DNA of 64,000 nt, from contig JAWWNJ010000060.1 in NCBI GenBank assembly GCA_037176885.1, positions 930,001 to 994,000 of the forward strand, read 5' to 3'. Below the pieces are notes generated by a model that ran no database searches, was not told where the DNA came from, and worked only from the letters and a program-made list of their open reading frames with translations. Source of the stretch: Favolaschia claudopus. Taxonomy: Eukaryota > Basidiomycota > Agaricomycetes > Agaricales > Mycenaceae. This document shows, piece after piece, positions 11,589 to 22,651 of the stretch. The position numbers and the translations under genes are program-made. The stretch's first letter is position 1. Each line of letters begins with the position of its first letter.

Positions 11589-13955
11589 ATGCTTACCCTC
11601 TCACACTCAGTCGTCTTTGCAGCCACCGCAGCGACGGTCAGAGCATACACCTGGCCGTCCCCTCAACTTGACGCCCTCGAAACCGCGCGTTTCGATGCGC
11701 ACACAGGCGTCCTTCTTCCAGGTGTTCAGCCATGTAATCATTTCCAACTTGAAACGAATACCGGGAGGTCGAATGCCGCGGATTGGGTTCGGGCGGTGCG
11801 TTTCATCTATCCGTCTCTCGCTTGTTTTGCTTCCGATTTCGATTCGGGAGCCTGGTGCATTCCATGAATAGATTGGGTCTCATATACAATTTCGACAGGC
11901 ATATCATGACATGGCGACACACAATATCGCGGACGGTACCGGAGGGCTCGACGCCTCCATTCGGTTTGATGAGGAACGACTTCGTCCGGAGGTGTGTGTA
12001 CGCTCATTTTTGCCTTCGCTCTTCTCCTCTCTTTCAATTCTTTTTCTCCGTTGCATTCTCACCTGTGAATTTTTGCTGTTCATTTTCCTCTCGTGAAATC
12101 TGTTTATCTACTGTATTCTCACTCTCTAATTACTTAGAACCCAGGCGACGGATTCAACAACACCTTAACCTTCCTCATAGCCACAGCCAGCCGTTATATC
12201 TCATGTCAGTAATTATTCCTGCCTGAGTCGTCAATGCCACCCGCCTCTTTTACACCCACAATATTCACCTCTCGTTCTAACTTCCCCTCGTCCCAGTTGC
12301 CGACTCCCTCGCGCTCGCCGCGGTCATTGCTGTTGAAAATTGGTAAGTAACGTTGTCACCCTCCGTCTCTATATTCACTCATCCTACTATACATACAGCG
12401 GCGGCCCAGAAATCCCCTTCCGCTGGAATCGCACCGACGCCACGGCTCCCAACTCTCCCGGCGTGCCCGAGCCGCAAGAAGACCTCGACTCGCACATCGG
12501 TGCATTTGCGAGGCAGGGATTTAATAAGGAGGAGATGATCGGCTTGGTTGCGTGTGGGTCCGTACGCCTTTCTCTCATTTACGCTCTGGCTAACTTCTTT
12601 GGCATGAAGACACACTTTCGGCGGCGTCGAGCACGAGCCCTTCCCACAAATCGTCCCGGAGATGAACGACACGGAAAATACGCGTGTACGTTTTTCTTTC
12701 GCGTTTCTCGTCATGTGTTACAGCTCTTTGAATGAATGATTTGTTTCTCAGAGCGTGCATCCGTTTGATTCCACGTTCGTTACTTTTGATAATAATGTGT
12801 GAGTGCTTGGTCACATAGTACCTGGCTTTCAATTTGAACTCACTGACGCCTCCTTCGAAGTGCGACTGAATATATGTCCGGCACCACTCAAAATCCCCTC
12901 GTCGTCGGATTGAACGACACGTTCAACTCGGATAAACGGATTTTCGGGAGTGATGGGAATGCTACTATGAAATCGTGAGTTCTGCTTGGTTTTGTTACCT
13001 CTCGTTCTTGTTGCTCATACCCTACGGGGGGTAGATTCGCCGACTCGCCCTCGCATTTCGCCTCGACCTGTGCGAGCTTGATTGCCCGCATGATCGACAC
13101 CGTCCCGACAGGCGTGCAGCTCGCGGAAGTGTTGGAGCCTCTCCCTATCAAGCCTGCCGATGTCGAGCTGCGGTATAATGATTCGAGGGTCCAATTATCC
13201 GGCAGCGTGCGGGTGAGTGTGCTATATATATATTCATCTAGTCGATGGAACCATTCAATACCTCCCCCCAGCTTTGGAACACACCCCAAGACGACTCCCG
13301 CTCCGTCCGTCTCCTCTATACCGACCACCTCGGCCACACAGGTAACCTCTCTCTCGGCTTCACCGGCACTTTCAACGCCGTTGGGACAAAGTACACCTCG
13401 TCGTGGTATTCCTTCGCCAATGTCACTGATGCAGACCCCTCCGCTACCGGCGTCGAAATCGATCCCAAAGCCGGAATCACGTCGCTGGCCTTCGTGGTGG
13501 ATGGGAAGTTGGAGGATCAGAATGGCGTGGGGTTCAAGATGGAGGATCGCGTGATGCATGCGACAAGCTCGTGTCTGATGTCCGGGGGTGACGTGGCTCG
13601 GATTGAGGTTGCGGTACGTGTTCCTTTGACTCTTCCTGCTCATATATATAATATCATCTACCGACCATTTATCTATTCACACCCACAGGTACGCACGGAC
13701 GCCTCACCCCTACGCGTCTATATCGAGGAAGTCAAATTCGGCTTCCCCAACGTCCCCAAAGTCATCGAACACGATATTCCTCAGCCCCCGTCTGGCTCGC
13801 AGGATCCCCATCAACCATATGCCATCTGGAGTCTCAATTTGGCGGCCTCGAACGTGTTCTTTTACAACATTGGCGCGGAATTTGCTGGAGGAGTGAAGTA
13901 TTCGACGGCAACTACGTATACAACGGGATTGAAAGGGCCGAGTTGTTCGGAGTGA
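11589..13955 (+). CDS. Secreted plant-type heme peroxidase with extra C-terminal domain, copy 1
   Basis: The N-terminus is a signal peptide (MLTLSHSVVFAATAATVRA) followed by YTWPSPQLDALE. The distal heme side is RAAYHDMATHN, with the Arg-x3-His pair of the plant/fungal peroxidase superfamily, then DGTGGLDASIRF. The segment CGGPEIPFR follows. The proximal motif EEMIGLVACGHTFGGV carries the axial His, rebuilt across an intron ending at about 12608. After residue ~300 comes a domain of roughly 250 residues with many predicted strands (WNTPQDDSRSVRLLY, KYTSSWYSF, SLAFVVDGKLEDQ) that normal class II peroxidases lack. Such enzymes use H2O2 to oxidise substrates. The substrate is unknown, and I see no clear Mn-binding triad. 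Two close paralogs lie at 38-44 kb. All joins inspected keep the frame. Confidence 0.85.
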
Positions 13956-14465
13956 TACTGGGAGTGAATGGGGTGGGTGTGGACTGCTAATGTTTGAACG
14001 AATTCTGTGCGAAGAAACAGGGTATTTCTTTCCTTACTTTTCTTATTTTATTTCTTCTTAATCCATCGTCCTTGTTCGGGCGTGTCCATCGTTAGCCCCC
14101 AACCGCTCTGGCAAACTGACTTCAATCTTGGACACTAAAATTTCAAGTGGCTTAAAGAGGGAAACACCCACTTCCTTCTTCAGGAACATAAGACGATGAA
14201 GCCATACCCCAAAAAGAATACAAAACTGAATTTTAACTACATGTTATCTTCTCATTCGCACCCGTCCTACGCCTCGGCTCGCCCTCTCTGTTTCTCAGGA
14301 AGAGATCTGCAACCAAAAGCGCCTGTGGCGTCTCAGTCCTCAATGAAAATCCTTTCGCAAGCGAGATGTTGGAAGATGACGAAGTAGTTGGAGTTCCAGG
14401 TAGACTTTTGGAGCGAGAGTTGAGGGCATATGCGGCGGTGAGAGCTGCCAGAAATATGTAAGGAT
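13956..14465. other. Intergenic between convergent genes
   Basis: This is the 3' flank shared by peroxidase 1 (+) and a membrane protein gene (-). I saw no gene or repeat. Confidence 0.5.
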
Positions 14466-15335
14466 CTATCGCACCAGAGAAGCGACAAGGACTGCAACAC
14501 CACCACGAAAAACAAAAACGTGATGAAATGCAAAGAAAATTAATCGAGAATACTCACCTGACACCGACGACGCAAGGGGGATCCATAAATCCCACGTCCA
14601 CACAGGTGGGATGCATGACAGCTCGACTGTACATGTGCGAATCAAGTTCAAAGAAAAACCGAATATCTCGTCGAGATGAAAATCGATTGTTTGAGGGACG
14701 CAGTCGGCTAGAGAGGTGGTCAGAAGGGTAGATTGGGACGTGTAGGTGACGCGGATGACGACTGTCAGCGTATTTGGCGGTCAATATAAGTATGCGAGTG
14801 TGCGAACTCGGGTAAAAGCGGCTGAACGCACCACATAAAAGCCACATTACCGCGACGTAGATAAGAGCGTTCATTTGTTGGTCGACACGTGAGAGGGAGT
14901 GATCAGGGCTGGGGTGTCGTGCGAGGCGCAGCCTTGTAAGAGATCATTGAGCTAGGATTTAGTATGATTAATGGAATCATCAAAATGAAATGTGCTTACA
15001 TTCTACTTATAGTCCCCGCCGTCGCAAAGGCCCAAGCCGTGGGAGCTGCTTGGTAGATCTCAAATACGACTGTATTATGAATGCCGTAGAAGAAGAGGGT
15101 TGATAGACCGATGGCGATTTGAAGGAGGGAGAGGAGCAGGACGAGGTCTGCGTGGGGTATAAGTGTTCCACAACACAATGAAACATAAGACGAACAATAC
15201 GCAGGAATGAACGAGGCCATTGTTTGCAGGTTCTGGACAAAGAATATTTAGGGCAGCGTTCCGAGACTTGCAAAGGTTTACTCACCAATTACCGAGTATT
15301 TGTACCACCACGTGTAGCGGCGGGCGTGTGTAGAC
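14466..15335 (-). CDS. Multi-span membrane protein, DUF6534-like; 5' end unresolved
   Basis: Exons on the minus strand can be joined in frame. In order they encode RRYTWWYKYSVI, a span around LVLLLSLLQIAIGLSTLFF, FEIYQAAPTAWAFATAGTIS, then VDQQMNALIYVAVMWLLC and a last exon ending VLVASLVR at the TAG at 14466. The order of spans and the segment ending in a short ...LASLxxR resemble mushroom DUF6534-type membrane proteins. I could not find a convincing start. A further hydrophobic stretch (GLVGFTLLVLYCHLLEY) lies near 15540-15640 on the same strand and could be an earlier exon, but no clean splice joins it. The gene may be intact with missed exons, or decayed at its 5' end. Confidence 0.45.
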
Positions 15336-16028
15336 TCGGAAATTTGTTATTCAAATTACCGCGTGTTTCTAGCGCATTTGCCGGTGAATTCCCTTCGTAT
15401 TCCAACGTTCCGTTGACGAGTAGGTAACTAATGCTGAAAGAATTCGACCTTTGGTGGACCGTGACGGTGGGGGGATAATGACTACCAATCTTTCAGGATC
15501 GTTCCGCCACGGACGACTGGCAAATACCAGAACAAAGCAGACTCTTCAGCTTGACAAGGTCTGGTGTAAAGCCGAGGAAAGACCGGTACTCGAGCAGATG
15601 ACAGTAGAGGACAAGGAGCGTGAAACCCACTAAGCCCTTAGCCCAGCTGGGAATCCGACATGATCGGACTGTCGCCGATAATCGGAACAGAATTCAACTT
15701 ACGTACTCTATGTTCAACATGTTCGAATTCAAGTTTTGGAGAAAGTTGGGACTTGAGATGGCCTCAAAGCTAAAGCATCGTAAGGGAGAGACTTATAAAT
15801 AGAGTGCGTAACTAATGAGCTGTAGCGGGATGTCGTCTGCAACCCCAATCTTGTTTATGTTCTCAACTTTGTTGCAGCATAAGTACTAGGCTCCATACAT
15901 TGGGTAATTCCCAACTACTCTAGCCTGTAGTGATGCAAAGAATTTTGACTGATCCAATGGCCTGATTTGGCCTGAAATGAGCCATTAGTCACGGGTTAAT
16001 GAGGAACGAGCAGATAAGGTAAGGATGC
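15336..16028. other. Region with possible missed 5' exon, otherwise empty
   Basis: It holds the hydrophobic minus-strand stretch near 15540-15640 mentioned for the neighbouring membrane gene. I see nothing else I can support. Confidence 0.35.
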
Positions 16029-16403
16029 TCACGAGAAGCAAGCATCTTCCACAGGGATGGAGCCAGAGCCATCGCCTGCCTCACATCTGGCTATAAATAT
16101 TTTGTCAGTGAAACAACAGAACCAGAACGGCCAATCAGCTTGAGCACACTCACAGGTGATGTAGCTAAAGATACGGCAATTTGCCGCAGTTCCCGTTGTA
16201 ACGCTAACTGAAGTTGTGTTGGGAGTATCACGACAGATTTGATCTTCGTGAACTCCAGTCCAGGTATCGAGCGGTGAGCCGAAGCATCCGTTATCAGCGA
16301 AGGAGGAGACGATGGGTAGTGTCGTTGTTAAGTCGGGCAAGGTAGCGGATGCCACACTGGATGCCACCCCCAGAACTGCTGCAGCCAAAGTCAAGATACG
16401 CAT
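16029..16403 (-). CDS. Small secreted cysteine-containing protein
   Basis: The product is about 103 aa if an intron (donor GTGAGT near 16153, acceptor near 16092) is removed, or 124 aa if it is read through; both keep the frame. The spliced form is preferred because donor and acceptor are good. A signal peptide (MRILTLAAAVLGVASSVASA) precedes a mature part with scattered cysteines: NGCFG, QICRD, NCRIF, RCEAG and the terminal ACFS. No family was recognised. A TATA box lies about 40 bases upstream of the start, which suggests a strongly expressed compact gene, as is common for effector-like small secreted proteins. Confidence 0.7.
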   Translation of the reverse strand: MRILTLAAAVLGVASSVASATLPDLTTTLPIVSSFADNGCFGSPLDTWTGVHEDQICRDTPNTTSVSVTTGTAANCRIFSYITCECAQADWPFWFCCFTDKIFIARCEAGDGSGSIPVEDACFS

Positions 16404-16439
16404 TACTGACGTCCTCGGGGTGGGCTGAGTGTTCGACCT

Positions 16440-16449
16440 TTATATATAT
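16440..16449 (-). promoter_or_regulatory. TATA box of the small secreted protein gene
   Basis: CATATATATA on the minus strand, about 40 bases upstream of the start codon. Confidence 0.45.
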
Positions 16450-17449
16450 GCAGACCTGAGGTACTTACGAGAGTTGAGAGCTTGATGCGCTCTTACGTCG
16501 ACGAGCTAATTCCACCGACAAAATAAACTCAACAGCTTCCTAAAGCGCTTCAAATGAGCGACTAGTGTAATGAAAGGCATCAGAGTAATCACGCCCGAGG
16601 GATTAGAGGCTTCAGAACGGGGTTGCAGACGTCACAGTTCAGATTTGGAATCAAAGTAGGGTAGCTCATTACTCACTTCGTCACTGCCAGTGTCCCTACG
16701 AGTAAGTAATTTGAGCTAGTTTCATACGAGCTCCTTGGCCGACGGATTCGACGACATCTTGATCATCTTTGGCCGCGGGGAAACGGCACCAAGCTCAAAA
16801 ACTAATGAATCATGAACCATAGACCTTGGGGCTTGAAAAGAAAAAGCCGCAAATTTTGAAATGAGCTTTAGTTTGGTGAATTGCCTTCAATATACCTCAC
16901 TCAATCTGCATGCAACTCTCAAACGCGCTGGCACCCAAGATTGAACTTAGGAAGCTCTTCCAGGCAGGCGATGTGTCGACGTCCGCGTATGAGAAATTGA
17001 CGGAAACGACTTCCACGTCAAACGGCTAGGATAGTAAGTAGCTAGCCCCTCTTTTAGCGCTCCAGGCTTCCAGCCGCCGCGTGGTCCCCAAGGTACTGGT
17101 AACAAATGTCGGAATTAAACGAGATTTTCGGTACGCCGGTCCGTCACTGCATCAATCAATCAAAGATGTCCGGCAAACTCCGCCCGCTCCCACAACCATC
17201 TCGTCCGTGACTTCAGACTCACTGTCTCTCATACGCCCAAAGCCTCTTGAACGGGAAGTAAAGGAGGAGGTGTAAGTCGCATTGATATCCATTCGGCCCA
17301 TTCTATTGATAAATATTACACTTCGTTCTCAGTGGCAAGATTCTGGAATCTTCGAACCAAAAATTCTGTTATGCCGAGCGGGTGCGATACGTGAGTCTGA
17401 GTCTCAATCCAACAACAATCTCAATGAATCTAACAATAGACCCCCGCCC
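16450..17449. other. Intergenic, no gene supported
   Basis: There are only short frames, and no recognisable domain or repeat. Confidence 0.5.
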
Positions 17450-17996
17450 TCAGAACAACGGATGCGGATTAACCGACTCCGCCGGCATCTCCTGAATCAC
17501 ATCCCAATGCTCCTGCACACACGTCCCATTGAATCTGAATATATCCACCACAGCCGAAGGCCGCTCTGCCCCGCCGAATCCATCAATGCGTGAGTGCACC
17601 CATCCATACGGTGTGGAAAACGCCGTGCGCAAGACCTGCACCTTAACGGACGGGTCGCCGATGAGACCGACGACGGCGGTGAAAGAGGCGTTGAACCCGT
17701 CGAGGACAGAGGGGTTGTGCTGGATGAGGTCGGCGGCCATGTGGGTGTATGCACGGGTAAAATTTCTGGATTCGATGGGGTGAGTGAATTTAGGTTCGAG
17801 TAAATTGATTGAGGAGAACGGTTGCTCACTTGGTGCGGTAGAAGTTTTCTACCAGATCCTCGAAGATCTTTTCCTGTTGGTGATGCGATGCTCGGCGTAC
17901 GACACACGGCTCCGGTTGTGGCTGGTCAGTAGTTTGGCTTGAGACCGACGCCACACAGGCGAGGAGGGCGGCAAAGAAGGTGTGCGTGAAGCGCAT
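17450..17996 (-). CDS. Secreted SnoaL-like (NTF2-fold) protein, copy A2
   Basis: This is the closest relative of copy A1 at 2034. The signal peptide MRFTHTFFAALLACVASVSS is nearly the same, followed by QPQPEPCVVRRAS. One intron sits at the same codon as in A1. The mature part has LIQHNPSVLDGF, then IFRFNGTCVQEHWDVIQE and the tail NPHPLF. It lacks the short Gly/Pro insertion seen in A1 before the signature. The start at 17996 was chosen to begin the signal peptide; another Met 11 codons upstream is in frame. Its immediate neighbour B2 (19327) is on the same strand. Confidence 0.85.
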
Positions 17997-18069
17997 TGTC
18001 AGTTTGTCACTGGGGGTGAGTACTTTCAAAGTTGACCAGTGAATGAGAAATTGAACTTAACATCGAAGC

Positions 18070-18076
18070 ATTTATA
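18070..18076 (-). promoter_or_regulatory. TATA box of SnoaL-like A2
   Basis: TATAAAT on the minus strand lies about 75-80 bases upstream of the start codon, the same spacing as in A1. Confidence 0.5.
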
Positions 18077-18744
18077 TTCACTCCCTTCCAATAAAGGAGT
18101 ACGGGAATTTCCGCAAGATCACGGCACGCTTTGTAAAAATTCTGTAATATACGGTTATACGACGCATAAATTATAACCGGCTACATGCCTCTGCTGAAGA
18201 ATTTCGGAGTCCGGGCGGACATATGAGTAAGAAATTGTAAGCACCGAAAGCAATTTACTCAAGTGAAATGATCCAGAAATCACCGACAGACCGAGAGGCG
18301 GATCTGTCGGATAAATGTGTTGGGACACCCGGTTTCTTGACAGAACCTCCGCGTACAATCCGGAAAAGCCCGAGTTTGCCACACCGGCAAGGTGGCAAAC
18401 TCGGGTGGCGGCAAGTTGGAGGTCTGGATGCAGAGGCTCACTAACTGTCTAGGCATCATACTAATATATGAATAAATCCAATCACTTGCTAGCTTCATAG
18501 AGGTTTTTTTTGGAGGTTTGACTGACTCCGCGCATTTGACGGCGACGCAAAATTGCTCTTTGTTTGTGATGATCTGGTTGTTCCGACTCTTTCGGCTTTG
18601 AGCGGCATCTCGATGGCCGTTCAAGGTGCGCGCCGCCTTGCGCCATCTGATGGCGCATCAGCTCGTTCTTGGCATTGCTCGGCATAATCCCACCTTAGAT
18701 CATAATGGCGCATCACAGATATAAGTAATCCTAGTCTCCCGCAG
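18077..18744. other. Intergenic; A2 upstream region
   Basis: It carries a motif near 18234-18253 shared with the A1 upstream region. The short palindromic block GCCATCTGATGGC near 18650 resembles one at 9551-9565. I saw no gene. Confidence 0.45.
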
Positions 18745-18797
18745 TCAGACTCTATGAGATATATGATAGTCGATATATCTTTTTATATAGAGTCTGA
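18745..18797. repeat. Hairpin TCAGACTCTAT/ATAGAGTCTGA
   Basis: Eleven-base perfect inverted arms (18745-18755 and 18787-18797) enclose an AT-rich loop. The right arm overlaps the left end of the inverted-repeat element that starts at 18791. Confidence 0.6.
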
Positions 18798-19264
18798 TTT
18801 TGTTGGCACCTGTCACCAAGGACCTCGGATTTTGTGACAATGTGATGGCACGTGCCAATTTTCCCACACGGCTCGAATGCGTCGAGTGACCTGTTTTCCT
18901 CGTTCTTGCCCATTATTTTGCCTTCTAAAAGGTTCTGATGACACTCTATCTGGTCTCTCAGCACTGGAAAACAGGTTTTTTTGATACTTTTTGGCCTAAA
19001 ACAGATATCTTTGAACTCACTCTCTTGCCTCGGCTGTCGTTAACCCAGCTTGGTTCCAGTGATGGTTTCGGGGCAGAAAAAGCGATGTACAACTAGAAAT
19101 AAACCTTAGGTGAGACTCTGCAACATTTAGAGTGGTCCACGAGAGTGCTATGAGCAGCCGCGAGCAGTTGAACCGGATTCGAACCGTGTGGGAAAATTTG
19201 CACGTGCCGTGACAGCCGTGACAAAACCGAGGTCCTGGCTGACAGGCGCCAACAAATACAGACT
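18791..19264. mobile_element. MITE-like element with long imperfect terminal inverted repeats
   Basis: The left end reads AGTCTGATTTTGTTGGC and the right end, reverse-complemented, AGTCTGTATTTGTTGGC. The symmetry continues inwards for roughly 90 bp: CCTCGG, GGCACGTGC and TTTTCCCACACGG occur in both arms in the same order. The total length is about 475 bp with no transposase frame. I could not see a clear target-site duplication, so the boundaries and the superfamily are uncertain. Confidence 0.6.
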
Positions 19265-19326
19265 AAAGTAATCCCGCCCAAATTAATTACGGATCAACTC
19301 GAACTAAGATCTATTCGAGCCGCCCT

Positions 19327-19901
19327 CTAGAACACCGGGTGGGAACTAACAGGATTCTCCGGCACTTCCTCAATCGCATCCCAATGCTCCACGATGCAAG
19401 TCCCATTCCAGCGAGAAAAATCGAAAATCGCCGTTGGGCGCTCCAAGAATCCGTCCGCGCGCCACTGCACCCAGGCGTAGGGCGGCTCGAATGCAGTGCG
19501 CAGAATCTCCATGGTGATGTTGGAGGCGTTGGAATTGGAGGCGTCGAGGAGGGGGTAGACGAAGTTGAAGGAGACGAGTTGGCCGTCGGTGATGTCGGGT
19601 TTGTGGTTGATGTAGTCGGCGGCGACGTGGCTGTATGCACCGACGATATCTCTGGAAAAGAGGTCGATTATAATGAGAGAGGCTGTGGAGAGAGGGATGA
19701 TTGGAAGGAAGATGAAGGGTGGACCTACCTGGTAACGTAAAATTGTTCATTGAACTTGTCGTTGATAGCCTTTTGCTGTTCGAAGGTGGCAGTCTCAACG
19801 ACGCAAGGAACGGGGGTCGGGGCTCGGGCGCTGGGTTGAGCAGCGACGAACTCGAGAAGCGTGAAAGTTGCAATAGTGAAGAAGGCAGTGGAGAGGAGCA
19901 T
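19327..19901 (-). CDS. Secreted SnoaL-like (NTF2-fold) protein, copy B2
   Basis: The signal peptide begins MLLSTAFFTIATFTLLEFVA. The single intron is at the conserved position (after VTR). Like copy B1, the mature part has DYINHKPDITDGQL instead of QHNP. The end carries the variant signature FSRWNGTCIVEHWDAIEE and the tail SSHPVF. B1 and B2 share an upstream sequence element and TATA spacing, which supports duplication together with their promoters. The family fold is clear; its activity is not. Confidence 0.85.
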
Positions 19902-19950
19902 TGTGTTCTTGTAAGCGTTTTAATTTTTCTTAGACGGATGCGTGTTCCAG

Positions 19951-19958
19951 TTTATATA
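19951..19958 (-). promoter_or_regulatory. TATA box of SnoaL-like B2
   Basis: TATATAAA on the minus strand, about 50 bases upstream of the start codon. Confidence 0.5.
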
Positions 19959-20085
19959 GTTCACGAAAGCTGCTTCCTACGCAGCTTTGACTCAAAGCTG
20001 AATAGCTAGAACCAGAACCCACCTACGCGCGGAAAAACGGGACAGACTCGTGAGATACAAGTCCGTTTCTTTGTGCCTATGGGAT

Positions 20086-20111
20086 TGCAATTAGGAATCA
20101 ACATTATGTCT
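20086..20111. promoter_or_regulatory. Upstream element shared by SnoaL-like B1 and B2
   Basis: The 26-base block containing AATTAGGAATCAACATTATG is identical to one at about 10471-10496 upstream of B1. A degenerate second copy (ATTAGAAATC) follows near 20124. Confidence 0.45.
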
Positions 20112-20225
20112 ATCTTCATGGTTATTAGAAATCAGCTACATATTTCCGGTTATCTACCCTTATCACAACCTCGTATTCAGCTTTTAGAGCAACGAAAGCA
20201 AGGGGCCTCAGCGGGCTGCCCCGGA

Positions 20226-21904
20226 TCACTCCGCCACTCGAATGACAACCTTACCAACATGCGCCTGCGACTCCAGATGTGCATATGCCGCGTGCACCTC
20301 GTCAAATGCGAACACCTTGTCGATGACGGGGCGCGTCGATTCAGGGTTCGCTGTGATGAGACGGTTCATTTGCTTGAATCTGCACCACACGAAACTTTGT
20401 CAGTGAAATGCTGGAGTGGAGCGAAAAAAGGAGCGCACTGTTTCACCGAACCTCCGTAGATCCCATGTATATTGAGAGCTTTACGGATGGCAGGGAGTAT
20501 GAGGTCAACGGTCGGCTGTGAGAACCAGTACGATACGAGGAGGCATAAGGAACGAAATGAGATGTTGCGAGATATATAAAATAGATAAGTAGAGAGAGAC
20601 GTACGCCAGAAGCCAACCGCCCCACTATCGCGATATGTCCACCCATCTTCACGGAAGCGACAGAACGCTCCATTGTTGTGTTTCCCGTAACCTGGCCGTC
20701 CATTGTATCAGCCATTCAGATTTATTCGATCCATTACATCAGAGAACTCACCTCAACGACCAAATCGACACCGAATCCACGTGTGAGCTTCAAAACCTCC
20801 TCGTCCCATCTCGGCGTAGTATTATAATTGATAATGTGCTTCGCACCGAGGCTTTTCACCACCTCAAGCTTCTGGTCAGACGATGAGAGGGCGATGACAG
20901 AGGCGCCGGATGCGATGGCGAATCGGAGGGCGAAGCTATTTTGATTTTGAGTTCCAGAAGAAGTGTTATCGATGAAATGAGATTAATATTTTGAGCAAGA
21001 CGATACGGGCGAGGTTCGGGTTTGCTTACATAGAGACCCCTCCGGTACCAATGACGAGGATGGTATCTCCCGCTTTGAGAGAGGATAGGGCAGCGTATGC
21101 TGTCAAGGCGGCGCATCTGTCATTCGACGTAACATTACCAACATCCGAAAAAACTTGAACACGACGGCTTGTATAGGTCGAGAGTAGGACTCACGGAAGC
21201 GTCGAGGCCTCCTCATATGATAAATGCTCCGGTATCGCGACCAGCGACTACAGACCGTCATCAGAAAAACTTCGTTCTCATTCACCATCGCAAATAAAAA
21301 CCAACGCCAACTCACATGCGCAGGAAACGCCCTAAACTCCGTCAGAACACCATGTACCGGCCCACCAAGCGCACTCGCCGCGATCGCCGGTGTCAGCTCT
21401 TCGTCTGTTTTGTCCAGGAATAAATTGGCCGAAACTCGGTCCCCGATTTTCCACTGCTTGACGCCTTGACCGACTGCGAGAACTTCGCCGGCCATGTCGG
21501 AGCAGGGGACAAGGCGGGGTTGGATGCTAGCGGGATATCGACGGGTGTACAGTATGAGAATTAGAATGCTGAGGCGACGTAAGTTGGAAGATGTACAGGC
21601 CAGGGTAGCCGGGTTTCGAGAGCATTAGATCGCGAAACTGATAGAGAAGGTTGGCAGGCTTTGCGTTGAGATGAAATCTCGATGCTCACCTGTAGCGAAA
21701 CTGCATATATCTTGACCAACACTTCGTTCGGACTTGGAGTAGATGGAAGTGGTGCTTCTCCCAGCGTAAGATCACGGTAGGAGTCGCGCTGTATCCAAAA
21801 AAATGGTTCAGGATTCGAATATTAGAAAAGACTCGTCAAGCGCATTCAGAAATTGAACATACCTTGGGAAAGAACCATTGACGAGTTGTGGTGGGAAGAG
21901 ACAT
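20226..21904 (-). CDS. Zinc-type alcohol dehydrogenase-like / quinone oxidoreductase (MDR), copy 1
   Basis: This multi-exon gene encodes a medium-chain dehydrogenase of about 340 aa. In order: MSLPTTTRQWFFPK, a GroES-like domain with EVLVKIYAVSLQ and the hallmark PCSDMAGEVLAVG, then the Rossmann part with KAGDTILVIGTGGVS (glycine-rich NAD(P) motif), SLGAKHIINY, VTGNTTMERSVASVKMGG, and the C-terminal HVGKVVIRVAE. The cysteine and histidine ligands for catalytic zinc are not apparent (ARTD-type motif replaced by FRDL). This favours the zinc-free, NADPH:quinone-reductase-like branch, probably cytosolic. It is paired with a similar gene at 23746, same strand and same exon pattern, with inverted-repeat DNA between them. 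Confidence 0.88.
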
Positions 21905-22381
21905 TGAAATGTATGAGCGTGTTGATGTCTGGAGTCAACGAAAAGGCTTTATAGTTTCTGAGACCCAGGCTGACTCAGAGAACGACGGTCGCCGTTAGTT
22001 TTCCGAAATTTCTGGTCACGTGCGAGGTTCGATCTTCACGTCCTCCCTTGATTGTTCCTACCGGCCTGTAACAGTAGTTACTGACATTTATTCATCCTCT
22101 TCACGCACCTACGCATGAATCGCGGTCTCGCGAGGCCTCAAGGATCGTGAGTCATTTCAGCGACATGCCATCGATAAGTATTACTGCCTCTCGGAGTCAT
22201 TTTCCTTCGAGAGAATGCAATGGTTGAGGATGAATTTCGTCGCGTTAGATACGAGTTTCGAGCTGTATAATCGGTTTCACCAAACGACAGCATTTGAAGT
22301 AGTCTCGCTACTCAGACTTTCTGCCGAGTCGAGGAGAAGATAGTCGTTCTCAAGGATCTATAGAAAGTCTGGGCGCTGATG

Positions 22382-22651
22382 GGGGGGTAGGTCAGTGAAG
22401 CGTCCGTGGGAGTGATGCTGGCGATGCAGCAACTGATGGCCGCAAGTTGGACAATTTTCGCGTCTAGATTGGGTTCCCAAACTGGTATACAACCTGTATG
22501 TGAGCCGCATGTGAGCACCTGAGGATACCAATTATGCATGAAAATCAGTATTTTGACTGAATTCTGTGTGTCTAGGCTGAAAATGCCTGCGGCCATCAGC
22601 AGTCGGCATGGTTGAAATCACTCCCACGGACGCTTCACTGACCTACCCCCC
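22382..22651. repeat. Inverted repeat with 35-bp arms
   Basis: The arms at 22382-22416 and 22617-22651 are exact reverse complements. Imperfect symmetry continues inwards (both sides reach a ...TGATGGCCGCA segment). The enclosed DNA shows no gene. This could be a small MITE or foldback fragment. Confidence 0.7.
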
